DNA from: Rhizobium brockwellii | GTDB taxonomy: Bacteria; Pseudomonadota; Alphaproteobacteria; Rhizobiales; Rhizobiaceae | Reading direction: 5' to 3' | DNA length: 64,000 nucleotides | Assembly: GCF_000769405.2 (NCBI RefSeq) | Contig: NZ_CP053440.1 | Location: forward strand, 372,001-436,000 | Shown here: positions 43,809-52,890 of the stretch, in pieces | Numbering within the stretch: position 1 is the stretch's first letter | Layout: the number at the start of each line of letters is the position of its first letter | The notes under the pieces: generated by a model | Databases searched by the model: none | Seen by the model: only the letters and a program-made list of their open reading frames with translations | What the model was told of the DNA's origin: nothing | Made by a program: the position numbers and the translations under genes

Positions 43809-46090
43809 GCGGCTTTGACCTCCGCGCTCCTGCCGATACCCCCTCGAATTTGCATATCTCGACGCTTGCCGAACGCGTTCAGACGCAGGGCGTTCGTCAC
43901 GACGATGATCGACGATGTCGACATCGCCACCGCCGCTATGAGCGGTGTCGCCAATCCGGCGATGGCGATCGGCACCGCCAGAACGTTGTAACCGATGGCG
44001 AGAGCGAAGTTCTGCCGGATGAGGCTGGCGGATCTTCGCGCAACAGCGATTGCTTCCGGAACAGCGTCAAGGCGATCATTGAAGAAAACGAGGTCGGCGG
44101 CCTGTCTGCCGATATCGGATGCCGTGGCCGGCGCCATCGAGACATGCGCCGCTGCAAGTGCCGGGGCGTCGTTGATACCGTCGCCAACCATCAGCACGCG
44201 ACGACCTTGGCCATTCAGCCTCTGGCATTCCTCGACCTTCTGTTTTGGCGTCAGAGAGCCAAAAGCCCTGTCGATACCGAGAGCATGCGCCGTGTTGTCG
44301 ACGACGGTCTGCCTGTCACCGGACACGATCAGCGTTTCAAGGCCGGCTGCACCGAGCCGGTCGATGGCCTCGCAAGCACCCGGACGAAGCGTGTCGTCGA
44401 AGAAGAAGCGGGCAAAATCGACGCCATTCTTCGACAAGACCACTTCCGAAAACGGACTATCGGCAGTCCGGGGCACGACGCTGGTTCCGCAGGCAAACGC
44501 CGTGTTGCCCAAACGATAGACATCCGCTCCATTCCTGGCCTCCAGTCCTCCGCCGGGGATTTCCGTGACGCTGTCGAAGGACATGGGGGCGGTTTTGGTC
44601 TCCCGAACCAGAGCCCGAGATAGAGGATGCCGTGAATGCGTGGCCAATCCATGGGCGATTGCGGTGGCGCTCTCGTCCATGGTGCCCACTCCGACAAGGC
44701 GCGGACTGCCCATTGTCAAGGTGCCCGTTTTGTCAAAGGCCACGGTGTCGGCCTCGGCCAGTCTTTCGAGTGCTGAACCATCCTTCACCATGATGCCTTT
44801 CCGGAAAAGCTCCCCCGCAGCGACGACCTGGACAACGGGCACGGCAAGACCCAACGCACATGGGCAGGTAATGATCAGCACCGCTACGGCGACCAGCATG
44901 CCCTGTTTCCAGTCTCCGCCCAGGAAGCCCCAGCCAAGGAAAGAGACCAACGCCAACAGATGCACGACCGGGGAATAGAGTGCGGCAGCGCGATCGGCGA
45001 TCCTGCGATAGCGAGCCCTTCCGCCCTCGGCGGCCTCCATCAGGCCGATGATCTCGGAGAGAAGCGAATTCTTGGCAATTTTCGTTGCCCGCAGCACCAG
45101 CGAGCCGGTCAGATTCATTGCCCCAGAACTCACTTCGCTGTTGCTGGCAACGGCGACGGGGCTGCTTTCGCCGGTGACGATGGAGAGATCCACGTCGCTT
45201 TCTCCGCTGACGACTATGCCATCGACGGGAACCCTTTCGCCTGCGGCTATCGAGATTTCATCCCCCGCTGCGATCTCTTCTATCGCAATGTAATGTCGCG
45301 ACCCGTCCGGATTGATCAGCAATGCTCCGCGCGGGGCCAGTCGTGCTAGTCCGTTGATCGCCGCCCGAGCCTTTTCCCGCATGACATGATCGAGGGTTCT
45401 GCCGATCAGCAGGAAGAAGAGCAGCGAGACCGAAGCGTCGAACCATGCATGCTCGCCGTGATGGACGGTCTCCCACAATGAAACGGCATAGGAGAGCGTC
45501 ACGGCGAGCGAGATCGGAACGTCCATGTTGGTGCGCCCGTGCCGCAGCGCATTCCGGGCCGATTTGAAGAAGAAGCGCCCCGCATAAACCAGCGCGGGCG
45601 CTGCTATCATCGCCGAGATCCAATGAAACATGTCGCGCGTCGCGGCATCCGCGCCCGACCAGACCGATACCGAGAGCAACATGATGTTGGCGGCCGCAAA
45701 ACCGGAAACGCCGATCGCGAGGAGAAGCTGATTTCTGGTCTTGTCGTTCTCGGGAGCTTGGGGCGTGAAGAGATGCGCGCGATATCCGGCCGAGTTGATC
45801 GCTGCGAGGATCTTGGACGGATCGGTTGCACGCGTCTCGACCTCCTCCTGGTAAACGCAGGTCACCCTTCGAGCTGTGAGATTGACTCGCGCTGTCTTGA
45901 CGAAGGGAAGCGACAACAACGCCCTTTCGATAGTCGAAATGCAGCCGCCGCAGTGAACGTCGGGAACACTCAGGTCCAACTGACGCAATCCCTCGCCGAG
46001 CGGCTGGCTGACAAGGCGAACCTCTTCGGCACTGGATGATGTCGTGCTGAGGGCAAGCACGCTTTCTGCGTCCATGGTACAGCAGGTCAT
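43805..46090 (-). CDS. fixI: Copper-transporting P-type ATPase FixI (CcoI)
   Basis: 761 residues. An N-terminal CCxx tip (MTCCTM) and a heavy-metal-associated domain with DVHCGGCIST lead into eight membrane helices with the copper motif TCPCALGLAVP, the phosphorylation site AFDKTGTLTMG and the hinge GDGINDAPALAAAHVSMA. It exports copper to the periplasm for the CuB site of cbb3 oxidase. It overlaps fixH upstream and fixS downstream by four bases each. The frame is complete. Confidence 0.97.
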   Translation of the reverse strand: MTCCTMDAESVLALSTTSSSAEEVRLVSQPLGEGLRQLDLSVPDVHCGGCISTIERALLSLPFVKTARVNLTARRVTCVYQEEVETRATDPSKILAAINSAGYRAHLFTPQAPENDKTRNQLLLAIGVSGFAAANIMLLSVSVWSGADAATRDMFHWISAMIAAPALVYAGRFFFKSARNALRHGRTNMDVPISLAVTLSYAVSLWETVHHGEHAWFDASVSLLFFLLIGRTLDHVMREKARAAINGLARLAPRGALLINPDGSRHYIAIEEIAAGDEISIAAGERVPVDGIVVSGESDVDLSIVTGESSPVAVASNSEVSSGAMNLTGSLVLRATKIAKNSLLSEIIGLMEAAEGGRARYRRIADRAAALYSPVVHLLALVSFLGWGFLGGDWKQGMLVAVAVLIITCPCALGLAVPVVQVVAAGELFRKGIMVKDGSALERLAEADTVAFDKTGTLTMGSPRLVGVGTMDESATAIAHGLATHSRHPLSRALVRETKTAPMSFDSVTEIPGGGLEARNGADVYRLGNTAFACGTSVVPRTADSPFSEVVLSKNGVDFARFFFDDTLRPGACEAIDRLGAAGLETLIVSGDRQTVVDNTAHALGIDRAFGSLTPKQKVEECQRLNGQGRRVLMVGDGINDAPALAAAHVSMAPATASDIGRQAADLVFFNDRLDAVPEAIAVARRSASLIRQNFALAIGYNVLAVPIAIAGLATPLIAAVAMSTSSIIVVTNALRLNAFGKRRDMQIRGGIGRSAEVKAA

Positions 46091-46572
46091 TGGCCTAACT
46101 CCGCGGTATCGATGCGTTTTGCCTCATGCATGACGACCACGCCGCCGTTTCGCGAGATGGCCTCGACGATCCAGTCACCTTCGGCTAGGCCATGCTCCGC
46201 TTCGAACCGCCCCGCGGCTGTCCTCCTGAGCGTAAGGTGGAAGTCCTCGTGGTCTCCGACGGGCCGTTTGAAATTCAGAACGACGTCGTCGACGATCGCA
46301 GGCGATCCGCTCTTGTCGTGAATGTCGTAGCGGATCTCGTGCCCCTTTATGGAGAGGTTGCCCTCGATGCCGGAAGCGGCCATTGCCTTCATCGCCGCCG
46401 CTTTGCGGTTGAACTCCTGACTGGCGACATAGGTGTTTTCCACGACCAGACCGCTCCAGCTGGAGGAGGCATAGAAGGCCATGGTGACGTTTACCGCGAT
46501 CACCACGCCAAAGAATGCCGAGGTCGCAAGCAGCATGTGCAGGCCTGTAAAACCTTGAGCGGAGGTCTTCAT
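46087..46572 (-). CDS. fixH: FixH (CcoH) oxidase assembly protein
   Basis: 161 residues with one N-terminal membrane helix (about 10-30, LLATSAFFGVVIAVNVTMAF) and a periplasmic domain starting with SSSWSGLVVENTYVASQEFN, which is the FixH signature (GLVV.NSY..SQ.FN). It stabilises the cbb3 oxidase during assembly. It is translationally coupled to fixG upstream and fixI downstream by four-base overlaps. Confidence 0.95.
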   Translation of the reverse strand: MKTSAQGFTGLHMLLATSAFFGVVIAVNVTMAFYASSSWSGLVVENTYVASQEFNRKAAAMKAMAASGIEGNLSIKGHEIRYDIHDKSGSPAIVDDVVLNFKRPVGDHEDFHLTLRRTAAGRFEAEHGLAEGDWIVEAISRNGGVVVMHEAKRIDTAELGQ

Positions 46573-48137
46573 TTGATGTCTCCCGGTGCATTGAACGCCG
46601 CGCGGTAGGTTGCCCGATCGGCATGATCGGTATCTTCGATAACGAACAGAAATTCATTGATCGCGGCTCCGGTAGGCTTGCGCGTGACGAAGACCTTGAG
46701 CGTCGTGGCCGCGTCGGGTTCGGCGTGGACTGTAAAGCTGCGAGCGTCTTCCTTGCCGAACTCGGGAATGCGCATCGTCGCCCCCTCCAGCCCGACCAGG
46801 CTTATGTTCACATCCCTCGGCGTCGGCACCATGTTCAGGACACGAAGCGTGTAGCCATTCCGCAGAGAGCCGTCGCTTTCCAGAACATATTGGGGGTTTC
46901 GGTCGTGAACGACGTTGAGTTCAAGGCGTTCCCGAAAGGCGAGATGGACGAGCATAGCCATGCCGACTGACGCCCAGGCGACCGCGTAAAAGACGGTTCT
47001 CGGACGAAAGATGATACGCCAGTCGAAGTGGCGGATCGCCGGAACGAAGGTCCCATCCTCGTTTCGAACCCTGGATGGCTGGATGGCCGTTCGTCCTTCG
47101 TCTGTGGCGAGCGACATGTTGGTCGAGTATTCGCTCAGCGTTGCATAGGCAATCAGGCCGCGAGGCTTTCCGAGCTTGTCCATGACACCGTCGCAGGCGT
47201 CGATGCAGAGAGCGCATGTGATGCACTCCATCTGCTGTCCATCGCGAATGTCGATTCCCATCGGACACACCGCCACGCAGGCATTGCAATCGACGCAATC
47301 CCCGACCGGCAGGCCCTTGACTTGAGCCTTCTTGGCGTGACGCGACCGCTGCTCGCCCCGCCAGTCATTGTAGGTGACGACGAGAGAATTTTCGTCGAGC
47401 ATTGCGCCCTGGATGCGTGGCCACGGGCACATATAGGTGCACACCTGCTCTCGCATCAGACCGCCGAGCACATAGGTCGTTGCGGTAAGGATGGCGACGG
47501 TGGTGTAGGCGGCTGCAGGCGCGCGGCCGGTGAACAGGGAAACAAGCAGGCTCGGCGCGTCGGCAAAATAAAAGATCCACGCTCCGCCCGTGACGACGCC
47601 GATCAACAGCCAGATCGAATGTTTGACCACAAGCTTCCTCAGCTTGGCAAAGCTCATGGGACCAGCGTCAAGCTTCATTCGCGCGTTTCGATCGCCTTCG
47701 ATCGCACGTTCGACGACGAGAAAGAGATCAACCCAGACGGTCTGCGGACAAGCGTAGCCGCACCATGCGCGGCCAACCGCGGAAGTGACGAGAAACAGGC
47801 CGAACCCCGCCATGACGAGGAGACCCGCTACATAATAAAATTCCTGAGGCCAGATTTCGATGAAGAAAAAGAAGAAGCGCCGTGAAGACAGGTCGATGAG
47901 GATTGCCTGGTCAGGCGCGTAAGGACCGCGATCCCAGCGAATCCATGGCGCGAGATAGTAGATGCCGAGCGTAATCAGCATGACGATCCACTTGAACCGA
48001 CGGAATCGTCCCTCTGCACGCTTGGGAAACACCTTCTTCCGAGGTGCGTAGAGAGGCTGCCGGTTGCGACGGGCATTGACCGGCTCGACATTGAGCCGCT
48101 CGATGTTATCGGGATCTGGTGCGGTGTAGAGGTTCAT
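46569..48137 (-). CDS. fixG: FixG (CcoG) iron-sulfur membrane protein
   Basis: 522 residues. Five or so membrane helices surround a ferredoxin-like part with two [4Fe-4S] motif clusters: CVDCNACVAVCPMGIDIRDG and CITCALCIDACDGVMDKLG. Other family marks are WCGYACPQTVWVDLF and CTYMCPWPRIQGAM. A C-terminal immunoglobulin-like domain follows. CcoG reduces copper(II) for delivery to the oxidase. First gene of fixGHIS, with a FixK box 52 bases upstream. Confidence 0.97.
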   Translation of the reverse strand: MNLYTAPDPDNIERLNVEPVNARRNRQPLYAPRKKVFPKRAEGRFRRFKWIVMLITLGIYYLAPWIRWDRGPYAPDQAILIDLSSRRFFFFFIEIWPQEFYYVAGLLVMAGFGLFLVTSAVGRAWCGYACPQTVWVDLFLVVERAIEGDRNARMKLDAGPMSFAKLRKLVVKHSIWLLIGVVTGGAWIFYFADAPSLLVSLFTGRAPAAAYTTVAILTATTYVLGGLMREQVCTYMCPWPRIQGAMLDENSLVVTYNDWRGEQRSRHAKKAQVKGLPVGDCVDCNACVAVCPMGIDIRDGQQMECITCALCIDACDGVMDKLGKPRGLIAYATLSEYSTNMSLATDEGRTAIQPSRVRNEDGTFVPAIRHFDWRIIFRPRTVFYAVAWASVGMAMLVHLAFRERLELNVVHDRNPQYVLESDGSLRNGYTLRVLNMVPTPRDVNISLVGLEGATMRIPEFGKEDARSFTVHAEPDAATTLKVFVTRKPTGAAINEFLFVIEDTDHADRATYRAAFNAPGDIK

Positions 48138-48189
48138 GGGCCCTATCCGAGTTCACCCGCCCTTGTCCCATCTGCCGCGCATCCGTTCC

Positions 48190-48203
48190 TTGATGCAAAT
48201 CAA
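48190..48203 (-). promoter_or_regulatory. FixK/FNR box upstream of fixGHIS
   Basis: TTGATGCAAATCAA, 52 bases ahead of the fixG ATG. It matches the core TTGAT-N4-ATCAA and sits at the usual place for a class II site. Confidence 0.85.
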
Positions 48204-48230
48204 GAGGGAAGGCCTTCACGCGAAAGGAAA

Positions 48231-48260
48231 AGGCCACGCCCTGGAGTGAGGGCGTGGCCT
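48231..48260 (-). terminator. Strong hairpin after the fixNOQP operon
   Basis: AGGCCACGCCCT and AGGGCGTGGCCT form a perfect 12-bp stem around a 6-base loop. It lies 54 bases downstream of the small gene that follows fixP, and ahead of the fixG promoter, so it separates the two operons. On the minus strand TTTTCC follows the stem. Confidence 0.8.
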
Positions 48261-48313
48261 GGAGGAGCTGCGGGGGAACAACCACCGCTGGGACGTCCTC
48301 GACAAGTCTACAG

Positions 48314-48499
48314 CTAGCGGCTTGTCTGCTCGTGGTCTTTGAGGCAGGTCGAACTGACGATCGAACTGCCGATCTTTGCCGGGTCGTCCTGATCGGACGG
48401 TGGCGGTGTGGCCTTGGCGCGCGCCGACACACGTGATCGTATGGTAGCGCGCGGCGTGCCATAGAGATCGAGGATCGGGTTGTGGCCGTGAGCTGCCAT
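48314..48499 (-). CDS. Small basic/polar protein encoded directly after fixP
   Basis: 61 residues, starting MAAHGHNPILDLYGTPRATI and rich in Ser, Thr, Pro and Arg, with one cysteine near the end; no membrane helix or known motif. The ribosome-binding site GAGGAGAAAAGCC is excellent, and the start is only 11 bases after the fixP stop, so it is very likely the fifth gene of the fixNOQP operon. Family unknown to me. It may be a small accessory factor of cbb3 oxidase. Confidence 0.65.
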   Translation of the reverse strand: MAAHGHNPILDLYGTPRATIRSRVSARAKATPPPSDQDDPAKIGSSIVSSTCLKDHEQTSR

Positions 48500-48510
48500 G
48501 GCTTTTCTCC

Positions 48511-49374
48511 TCACGTCCCGCCGCCAAGCGAATGCACGAAAATGGTAAGTTCCTTGACCGTCGTATCGCCGAGACGCCCTGCCCAGGCAGGCATGACGCC
48601 ATGCTTGGGAGCGGCCACCTGACGGATGATCGCATCCTCCCCACGTGCCTTCAGCCAGATCGCATCGGCGAGATCCGGCGCGCCCATTTCGGCTTTTCCT
48701 TTGGCGTCGTTGCCGTGACATGCGGCACAGTTATCGACGAAGACCTGTTTTCCTGCCTCTGCGAGACCGGGGTCCGACGGTGTATTGGTCAGTCCCCAGA
48801 CGTAAGCCGCGACCTGCCTTGTCTGGACGGGATCCAGAACATCGGCAAAGGGCGGCATCTCGGAAGCATGAGTGTCCGTATCCCCGTCGAAGCGAATCCC
48901 ATGGGCGATCGTCGCCTGGATGGCATCGAGGTCTCCGCCCCACAGCCAATCGTCGTCGTTGAGGTTCGGAAATCCCGGGCGGCCGCTTGCTCCCGAGCCA
49001 TGGCACGGCGCGCAGTTCACCTTGAATGCAGACGCGCCGCCGGCGACCGCGAATTCGCGAAGGGCAGAATCGGAATCGATCTCGTGCACCGTCTTGGCGG
49101 CGATCAGATCATGAAGTGTCGTCTGCGATGCTTTGGCCTGATCCAGGTTCTGCTGCAGCTCGGCGCGGCTGGAAAAGCCCAGCACACCCTTCGTGGCGTC
49201 GGTCATCATCGGGATCGCGGGATATGCGATCGCATAGCCCAACGCCCAGACAATGGTGGCGTAGAAGGTCCACACCCACCAGCGGGGCATCGGATTGTTG
49301 AGTTCGCGGATGCCGTCCCATTCATGTCCGGTCGTTTCGACGCCGCTAAATTCATCGATATGTTTTTCCGACAT
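48511..49374 (-). CDS. fixP: cbb3 cytochrome oxidase subunit III, diheme cytochrome c FixP (CcoP)
   Basis: 287 residues from the start MSEKHIDEFSG. One membrane helix (about 30-50, WWVWTFYATIVWALGYAIAY) precedes two cytochrome c domains with heme motifs CAPCHG and CAACHG; methionine ligands are in the MPPF and MPAW segments. It passes electrons from the bc1 complex or soluble cytochromes to FixO and FixN. A second ATG nine bases upstream (49383) is possible. It follows fixQ with one base between the fixQ stop and this start. Confidence 0.96.
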   Translation of the reverse strand: MSEKHIDEFSGVETTGHEWDGIRELNNPMPRWWVWTFYATIVWALGYAIAYPAIPMMTDATKGVLGFSSRAELQQNLDQAKASQTTLHDLIAAKTVHEIDSDSALREFAVAGGASAFKVNCAPCHGSGASGRPGFPNLNDDDWLWGGDLDAIQATIAHGIRFDGDTDTHASEMPPFADVLDPVQTRQVAAYVWGLTNTPSDPGLAEAGKQVFVDNCAACHGNDAKGKAEMGAPDLADAIWLKARGEDAIIRQVAAPKHGVMPAWAGRLGDTTVKELTIFVHSLGGGT

Positions 49375-49375
49375 C

Positions 49376-49528
49376 TCAATCATCCTTCAAGGGAATATCG
49401 GCGGCCTCTTTCGCCGTTTGCTTGCTGCCTGGGCGAAGGGTGAAGACAACGACGCCGACGAAGAATGCCGCCATTGCCAGGAGGCCCCAGCTGTCGGCGA
49501 AGTGTCTCATTGCAGTATAGGTTTCCAT
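49376..49528 (-). CDS. fixQ: cbb3 oxidase subunit IV FixQ (CcoQ)
   Basis: 50 residues, one membrane helix: METYTAMRHFADSWGLLAMA, then AFFVGVVVFTLRPGSKQTAK. This matches CcoQ in size, in the helix and in the RPGSK end of the helix. It stabilises the oxidase complex. Too short for most gene-finding cut-offs but certain from context, between fixO and fixP. Confidence 0.95.
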   Translation of the reverse strand: METYTAMRHFADSWGLLAMAAFFVGVVVFTLRPGSKQTAKEAADIPLKDD

Positions 49529-49536
49529 GGATCACC

Positions 49537-50271
49537 TCATCGGTAGCCGGTCGCGTCGTCGTAGGTCGAGAAATCGACCAACGTTCCGAGCATCTGCAGG
49601 TAGGACACCAAGGCATCCATTTCGGTCAGCGCAGCAGGATCGCCGTCGAAATCGCCGGTCTTCGCCTTAGGATAGCGGGCAAGCAGGGCCGGCGTATCTG
49701 CGTTCGGATCGGCTTGGGCCTTCATGTCGGCTTCCGCGTTCGCCAGCATGTCGTCGTTATAAGGCACCCCCACATCCTCGTTGGCCTTCAGGTCCATTCC
49801 CACGTCCTTGACCGTCACCCTCTGCTCTTTGAGGAAGGCGTAACTCGGCATGATCGACTCCGGCACGACTGCCCGTGGATCCGCGAGATGCTGGACATGC
49901 CATTCGTTGGAGTAGCGGGCGCCGACACGGGCCAGATCCGGCCCGGTTCGCTTGGATCCCCACTGGAAAGGATGATCGTACATCGACTCGGCCGCGAGCG
50001 AGTAATGGCCGTAGCGTTCGACCTCGTCGCGGAACGGCCTGATCATCTGGCTGTGGCAGAGGTAGCAGCCTTCGCGGATGTAGATGTTCCGGCCGGCCAG
50101 CTCGAGCGGCGTATACGGCCGCATGCCTTCCACCTTTTCAATCGTGTTCTGCAGGTAGAACAGCGGTGCGATTTCGACGATGCCGCCGATGCTCACGACG
50201 AGCAGCGAGCCGACGAGAAGAAGCGTCGCGTTCTTCTCGAGGATCTGATGTTTATCTAGTATCGATGCCAT
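49537..50271 (-). CDS. fixO: cbb3 oxidase subunit II, monoheme cytochrome c FixO (CcoO)
   Basis: 244 residues. An N-terminal membrane helix ([19 protein letters not shown]) is followed by a cytochrome c domain with heme motif [13 protein letters not shown] and the axial methionine in [10 protein letters not shown]. Typical CcoO length. It follows fixN by eight bases and precedes fixQ by eight. GGTGAG lies ahead of the ATG. Confidence 0.97.
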   Translation of the reverse strand: MASILDKHQILEKNATLLLVGSLLVVSIGGIVEIAPLFYLQNTIEKVEGMRPYTPLELAGRNIYIREGCYLCHSQMIRPFRDEVERYGHYSLAAESMYDHPFQWGSKRTGPDLARVGARYSNEWHVQHLADPRAVVPESIMPSYAFLKEQRVTVKDVGMDLKANEDVGVPYNDDMLANAEADMKAQADPNADTPALLARYPKAKTGDFDGDPAALTEMDALVSYLQMLGTLVDFSTYDDATGYR

Positions 50272-50279
50272 GTCTCACC

Positions 50280-51902
50280 TCATTCGGCAGGCTGTGCTTG
50301 GGGCACGAAAGTGGTTGGGATTGCAGCTTCGTCGCGCAGATGGCCGCGGATCGTCATGAACACGTTCCAGGCCATGACGAGACCGCCCGCCAGGTAAAGC
50401 GTTCCGCCGACCGCGCGCAGCACGTAGTAGGGGAACATCGCCGCGACCGTCTCCGCGAAGGAGTAGACGAGGAAGCCCTGGGAATTGTATTCGCGCCACA
50501 TCAGCCCCTGCTGGATGCCAGCAACCCAAAGCACGGCGGCGTAGACGACGATCCCGAGGGTTGCGAGCCAGAAGTGCCAGTTGACCATCCGCAGGCTGTA
50601 GAGACGCTCGCGTCCCCATAGCTTCGGCGTCAGGTAGTAGATCGCCCCGAAGGTGATCATTCCCACCCAACCGAGAGCGCCGGAATGCACGTGGCCGATC
50701 GTCCATTCGGTATAGTGGCTGAGCGAATTGACGGTTTTCACCGACATCATCGGGCCTTCGAAGGTCGACATCCCGTAAAAGGCGATGGCGACGATCATCA
50801 TACGGATGATCGGATCGGTGCGGATCTTGTCCCAGGCGCCCGAAATGGTCATGAGACCGTTGATCATGCCGCCCCAGGAGGGCATCCAGAGCATTACCGA
50901 GAAAACCATGCCGAGCGTCTGGGCCCAGTCGGGCAGCGCCGTGTAATGCAGGTGATGCGGACCGGCCCAGATGTACATGAAGATCAGCGCCCAGAAGTGG
51001 ATGATCGAAAGCCGGTATGAATAGACGGGTCGGTTGGCCTGCTTCGGCACGAAATAGTACATCATGCCGAGGAAGCCGGCGGTGAGGAAGAAGCCGACGG
51101 CGTTGTGGCCGTACCACCATTGGGTCAGCGCGTCCTGAACGCCCGAGAAGACAGAATAGCTCTTGGAGCCCAGGAACGAGGCGGGAACCGCCAGGTTGTT
51201 GACCACGTGCAGCATCGCAATGGTGACGATGAAGCTGAGATAGAACCAGTTTGCCACGTAGATGTGCGGCTCTTTGCGCTTCAGGATTGTTCCAAGATAT
51301 ACTGCTAGGTAGGCGACCCAGACGATGGTCAGCCAGAGGTCGACGTACCACTCAGGTTCGGCATATTCACGGGCCTGGGTGATTCCGAGAACGTATCCGG
51401 TAGCAGCCATCACGATAAAAAGCTGATAGCCCCAGAATACGAACCAAGCCAGGTTGCCGCCGAAAAGACGTGCGCGACAGGTGCGTTGCACCACGTAGAA
51501 CGACGTCATGATCAGCGCGTTGCCGCCAAAGGCGAAGATGACTGCCGACGTGTGAACGGGCCGCAGTCTTCCGAAATTGAGATAAGGGGCGACGTTGAGG
51601 TCAGGAAAGGCCAGTTGCAGCGCGATGATCACGCCAACCAGGAAGCCAACCACGCCCCAAAACACCGTGGCGATCAAGCCATACCGTATGACCTCGTCGA
51701 AATAGCCGGATATATCGACTTTGCGCTGTTGGCCCGCCGGCGAAAAATCAACGTTCCTGACCAGCAGAGCGGCCCCAACGGCGAGGCAGAAGCAAAGTAT
51801 GCCCATATGGACCGCAAAGAGATGATCATGTGCGAATGCGGCTCCTAGCAGCGCTAGAAACGCCGCGACCGTGATCACCATCGTTTCCGTTGTGTAATTC
51901 AT
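50280..51902 (-). CDS. fixN: cbb3-type cytochrome c oxidase subunit I FixN (CcoN)
   Basis: 540 residues with about 12 membrane helices, the catalytic subunit that reduces oxygen with high affinity. Heme and copper ligand histidines are visible in [49 protein letters not shown] and [14 protein letters not shown]. It is the first gene of fixNOQP. A FixK box lies 79 bases upstream in the region shared with the divergent fixK gene. Confidence 0.98.
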   Translation of the reverse strand: MNYTTETMVITVAAFLALLGAAFAHDHLFAVHMGILCFCLAVGAALLVRNVDFSPAGQQRKVDISGYFDEVIRYGLIATVFWGVVGFLVGVIIALQLAFPDLNVAPYLNFGRLRPVHTSAVIFAFGGNALIMTSFYVVQRTCRARLFGGNLAWFVFWGYQLFIVMAATGYVLGITQAREYAEPEWYVDLWLTIVWVAYLAVYLGTILKRKEPHIYVANWFYLSFIVTIAMLHVVNNLAVPASFLGSKSYSVFSGVQDALTQWWYGHNAVGFFLTAGFLGMMYYFVPKQANRPVYSYRLSIIHFWALIFMYIWAGPHHLHYTALPDWAQTLGMVFSVMLWMPSWGGMINGLMTISGAWDKIRTDPIIRMMIVAIAFYGMSTFEGPMMSVKTVNSLSHYTEWTIGHVHSGALGWVGMITFGAIYYLTPKLWGRERLYSLRMVNWHFWLATLGIVVYAAVLWVAGIQQGLMWREYNSQGFLVYSFAETVAAMFPYYVLRAVGGTLYLAGGLVMAWNVFMTIRGHLRDEAAIPTTFVPQAQPAE

Positions 51903-51981
51903 GATGTCGTCCCCAGTGCACAGACGACCGCGTCGCGGCCGGCTTTCTCCGCAGGACTGTCACGAAGCCGGGAATTGCTCC

Positions 51982-51995
51982 TTGATCTACATCAA
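51982..51995 (-). promoter_or_regulatory. FixK/FNR box upstream of fixNOQP
   Basis: TTGATCTACATCAA, a full match to the box, 79 bases ahead of the fixN ATG. Confidence 0.88.
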
Positions 51996-52029
51996 CGATC
52001 AGACAGTAAGACGGGTGCGGACCGCCGCC

Positions 52030-52045
52030 GTTACAAACTGTTACA
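52030..52045 (+). promoter_or_regulatory. K-box (FxkR-type site) upstream of the first fixK
   Basis: GTTACAAACTGTTACA, a perfect direct repeat of GTTACA with four bases between. This is the site reported for FxkR upstream of fixK genes in Rhizobium etli, as I recall it. It lies 86 bases ahead of the fixK start, exactly as the second K-box lies ahead of the second fixK. Confidence 0.8.
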
Positions 52046-52131
52046 AACTTTCACCCTTTGGCACCGGCCGCTCATTCCGGTGTGACGCAGGGGGCGTTCT
52101 AGTACACCTCGTGACAACGGGGGACACGTCG

Positions 52132-52863
52132 ATGCTGATGCAGAAAAACCAAGCGTTCGAACATGCCGAAATGACGAGCGAGGCGATTCACGCCGGTCAA
52201 TCTCTGTCAGCGCTCTTCCTCACCTCGGCGACGGAACTCGTCCCCGCCGGGAGAGCCATCTGCTGGGAGGGCGACGAGGCGAAACATCTTTTCCAGGTCG
52301 TAGAGGGGGTCGTTCGTCTTTATCGCATCGTCGGCGAAGGTCGTCGTGTGATCACCGCGTTTCAATTCGCCGGCGACCTCATCGGCGCATCGCTGCAAGG
52401 CGATTTCCTTTTCACAGCAGAGGCCGTTACCGAATGCAAGATTCGCCGCGTATCTCGGAAGAGCTTCCACGACGAAGTCGCCCGGTCGGATGCTCTTCAC
52501 ATCGCCTACATCTCCCTGCTCTGCCAGGAGACGGCCGCCGCACACGAACAGATGGTGCTGCTCTCGAAGAAGAATGCCGAGGAGCGCCTGTGCAGCTTCA
52601 TCCTGATGCTCGCCTCTCGCCGCAATCCTCGGACGTGGCAGGGCCTGCTGCGCGTCCCCATGAACCGGCAGGACATTGCAGACCATCTCGGTCTGACCAT
52701 TGAAACCGTGTCTCGCACAATCACCAGACTTGCATCCCGAAACGTCGTTATTCCCGAGGGCAGGCACGACTTGCGAATCGTCAATCTCGCCTGCCTGACG
52801 CAGTTATCCGGCGACGCTGATGATTTTTCGGATAAATCCTGTCATAGGGTCAACATGCACTGA
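52132..52863 (+). CDS. fixK: FixK-type Crp/Fnr transcriptional activator
   Basis: 243 residues. Beta-barrel sensor fold (about 30-140) without an N-terminal cysteine cluster, so it is not itself an oxygen sensor; the dimer helix and winged helix follow with MNRQDIADHLGLTIETVSRT, where E, S and R match FNR residues that bind TTGAT. The start at 52132 is chosen for family length; an open frame extends further upstream without support. It is divergent from fixN, and fixL follows 27 bases downstream. A K-box lies upstream. It would activate the FixK boxes in this window. Confidence 0.93.
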   Translation: MLMQKNQAFEHAEMTSEAIHAGQSLSALFLTSATELVPAGRAICWEGDEAKHLFQVVEGVVRLYRIVGEGRRVITAFQFAGDLIGASLQGDFLFTAEAVTECKIRRVSRKSFHDEVARSDALHIAYISLLCQETAAAHEQMVLLSKKNAEERLCSFILMLASRRNPRTWQGLLRVPMNRQDIADHLGLTIETVSRTITRLASRNVVIPEGRHDLRIVNLACLTQLSGDADDFSDKSCHRVNMH

Positions 52864-52890
52864 CGCAACGAAGCCGCAGGATCGACGTTC

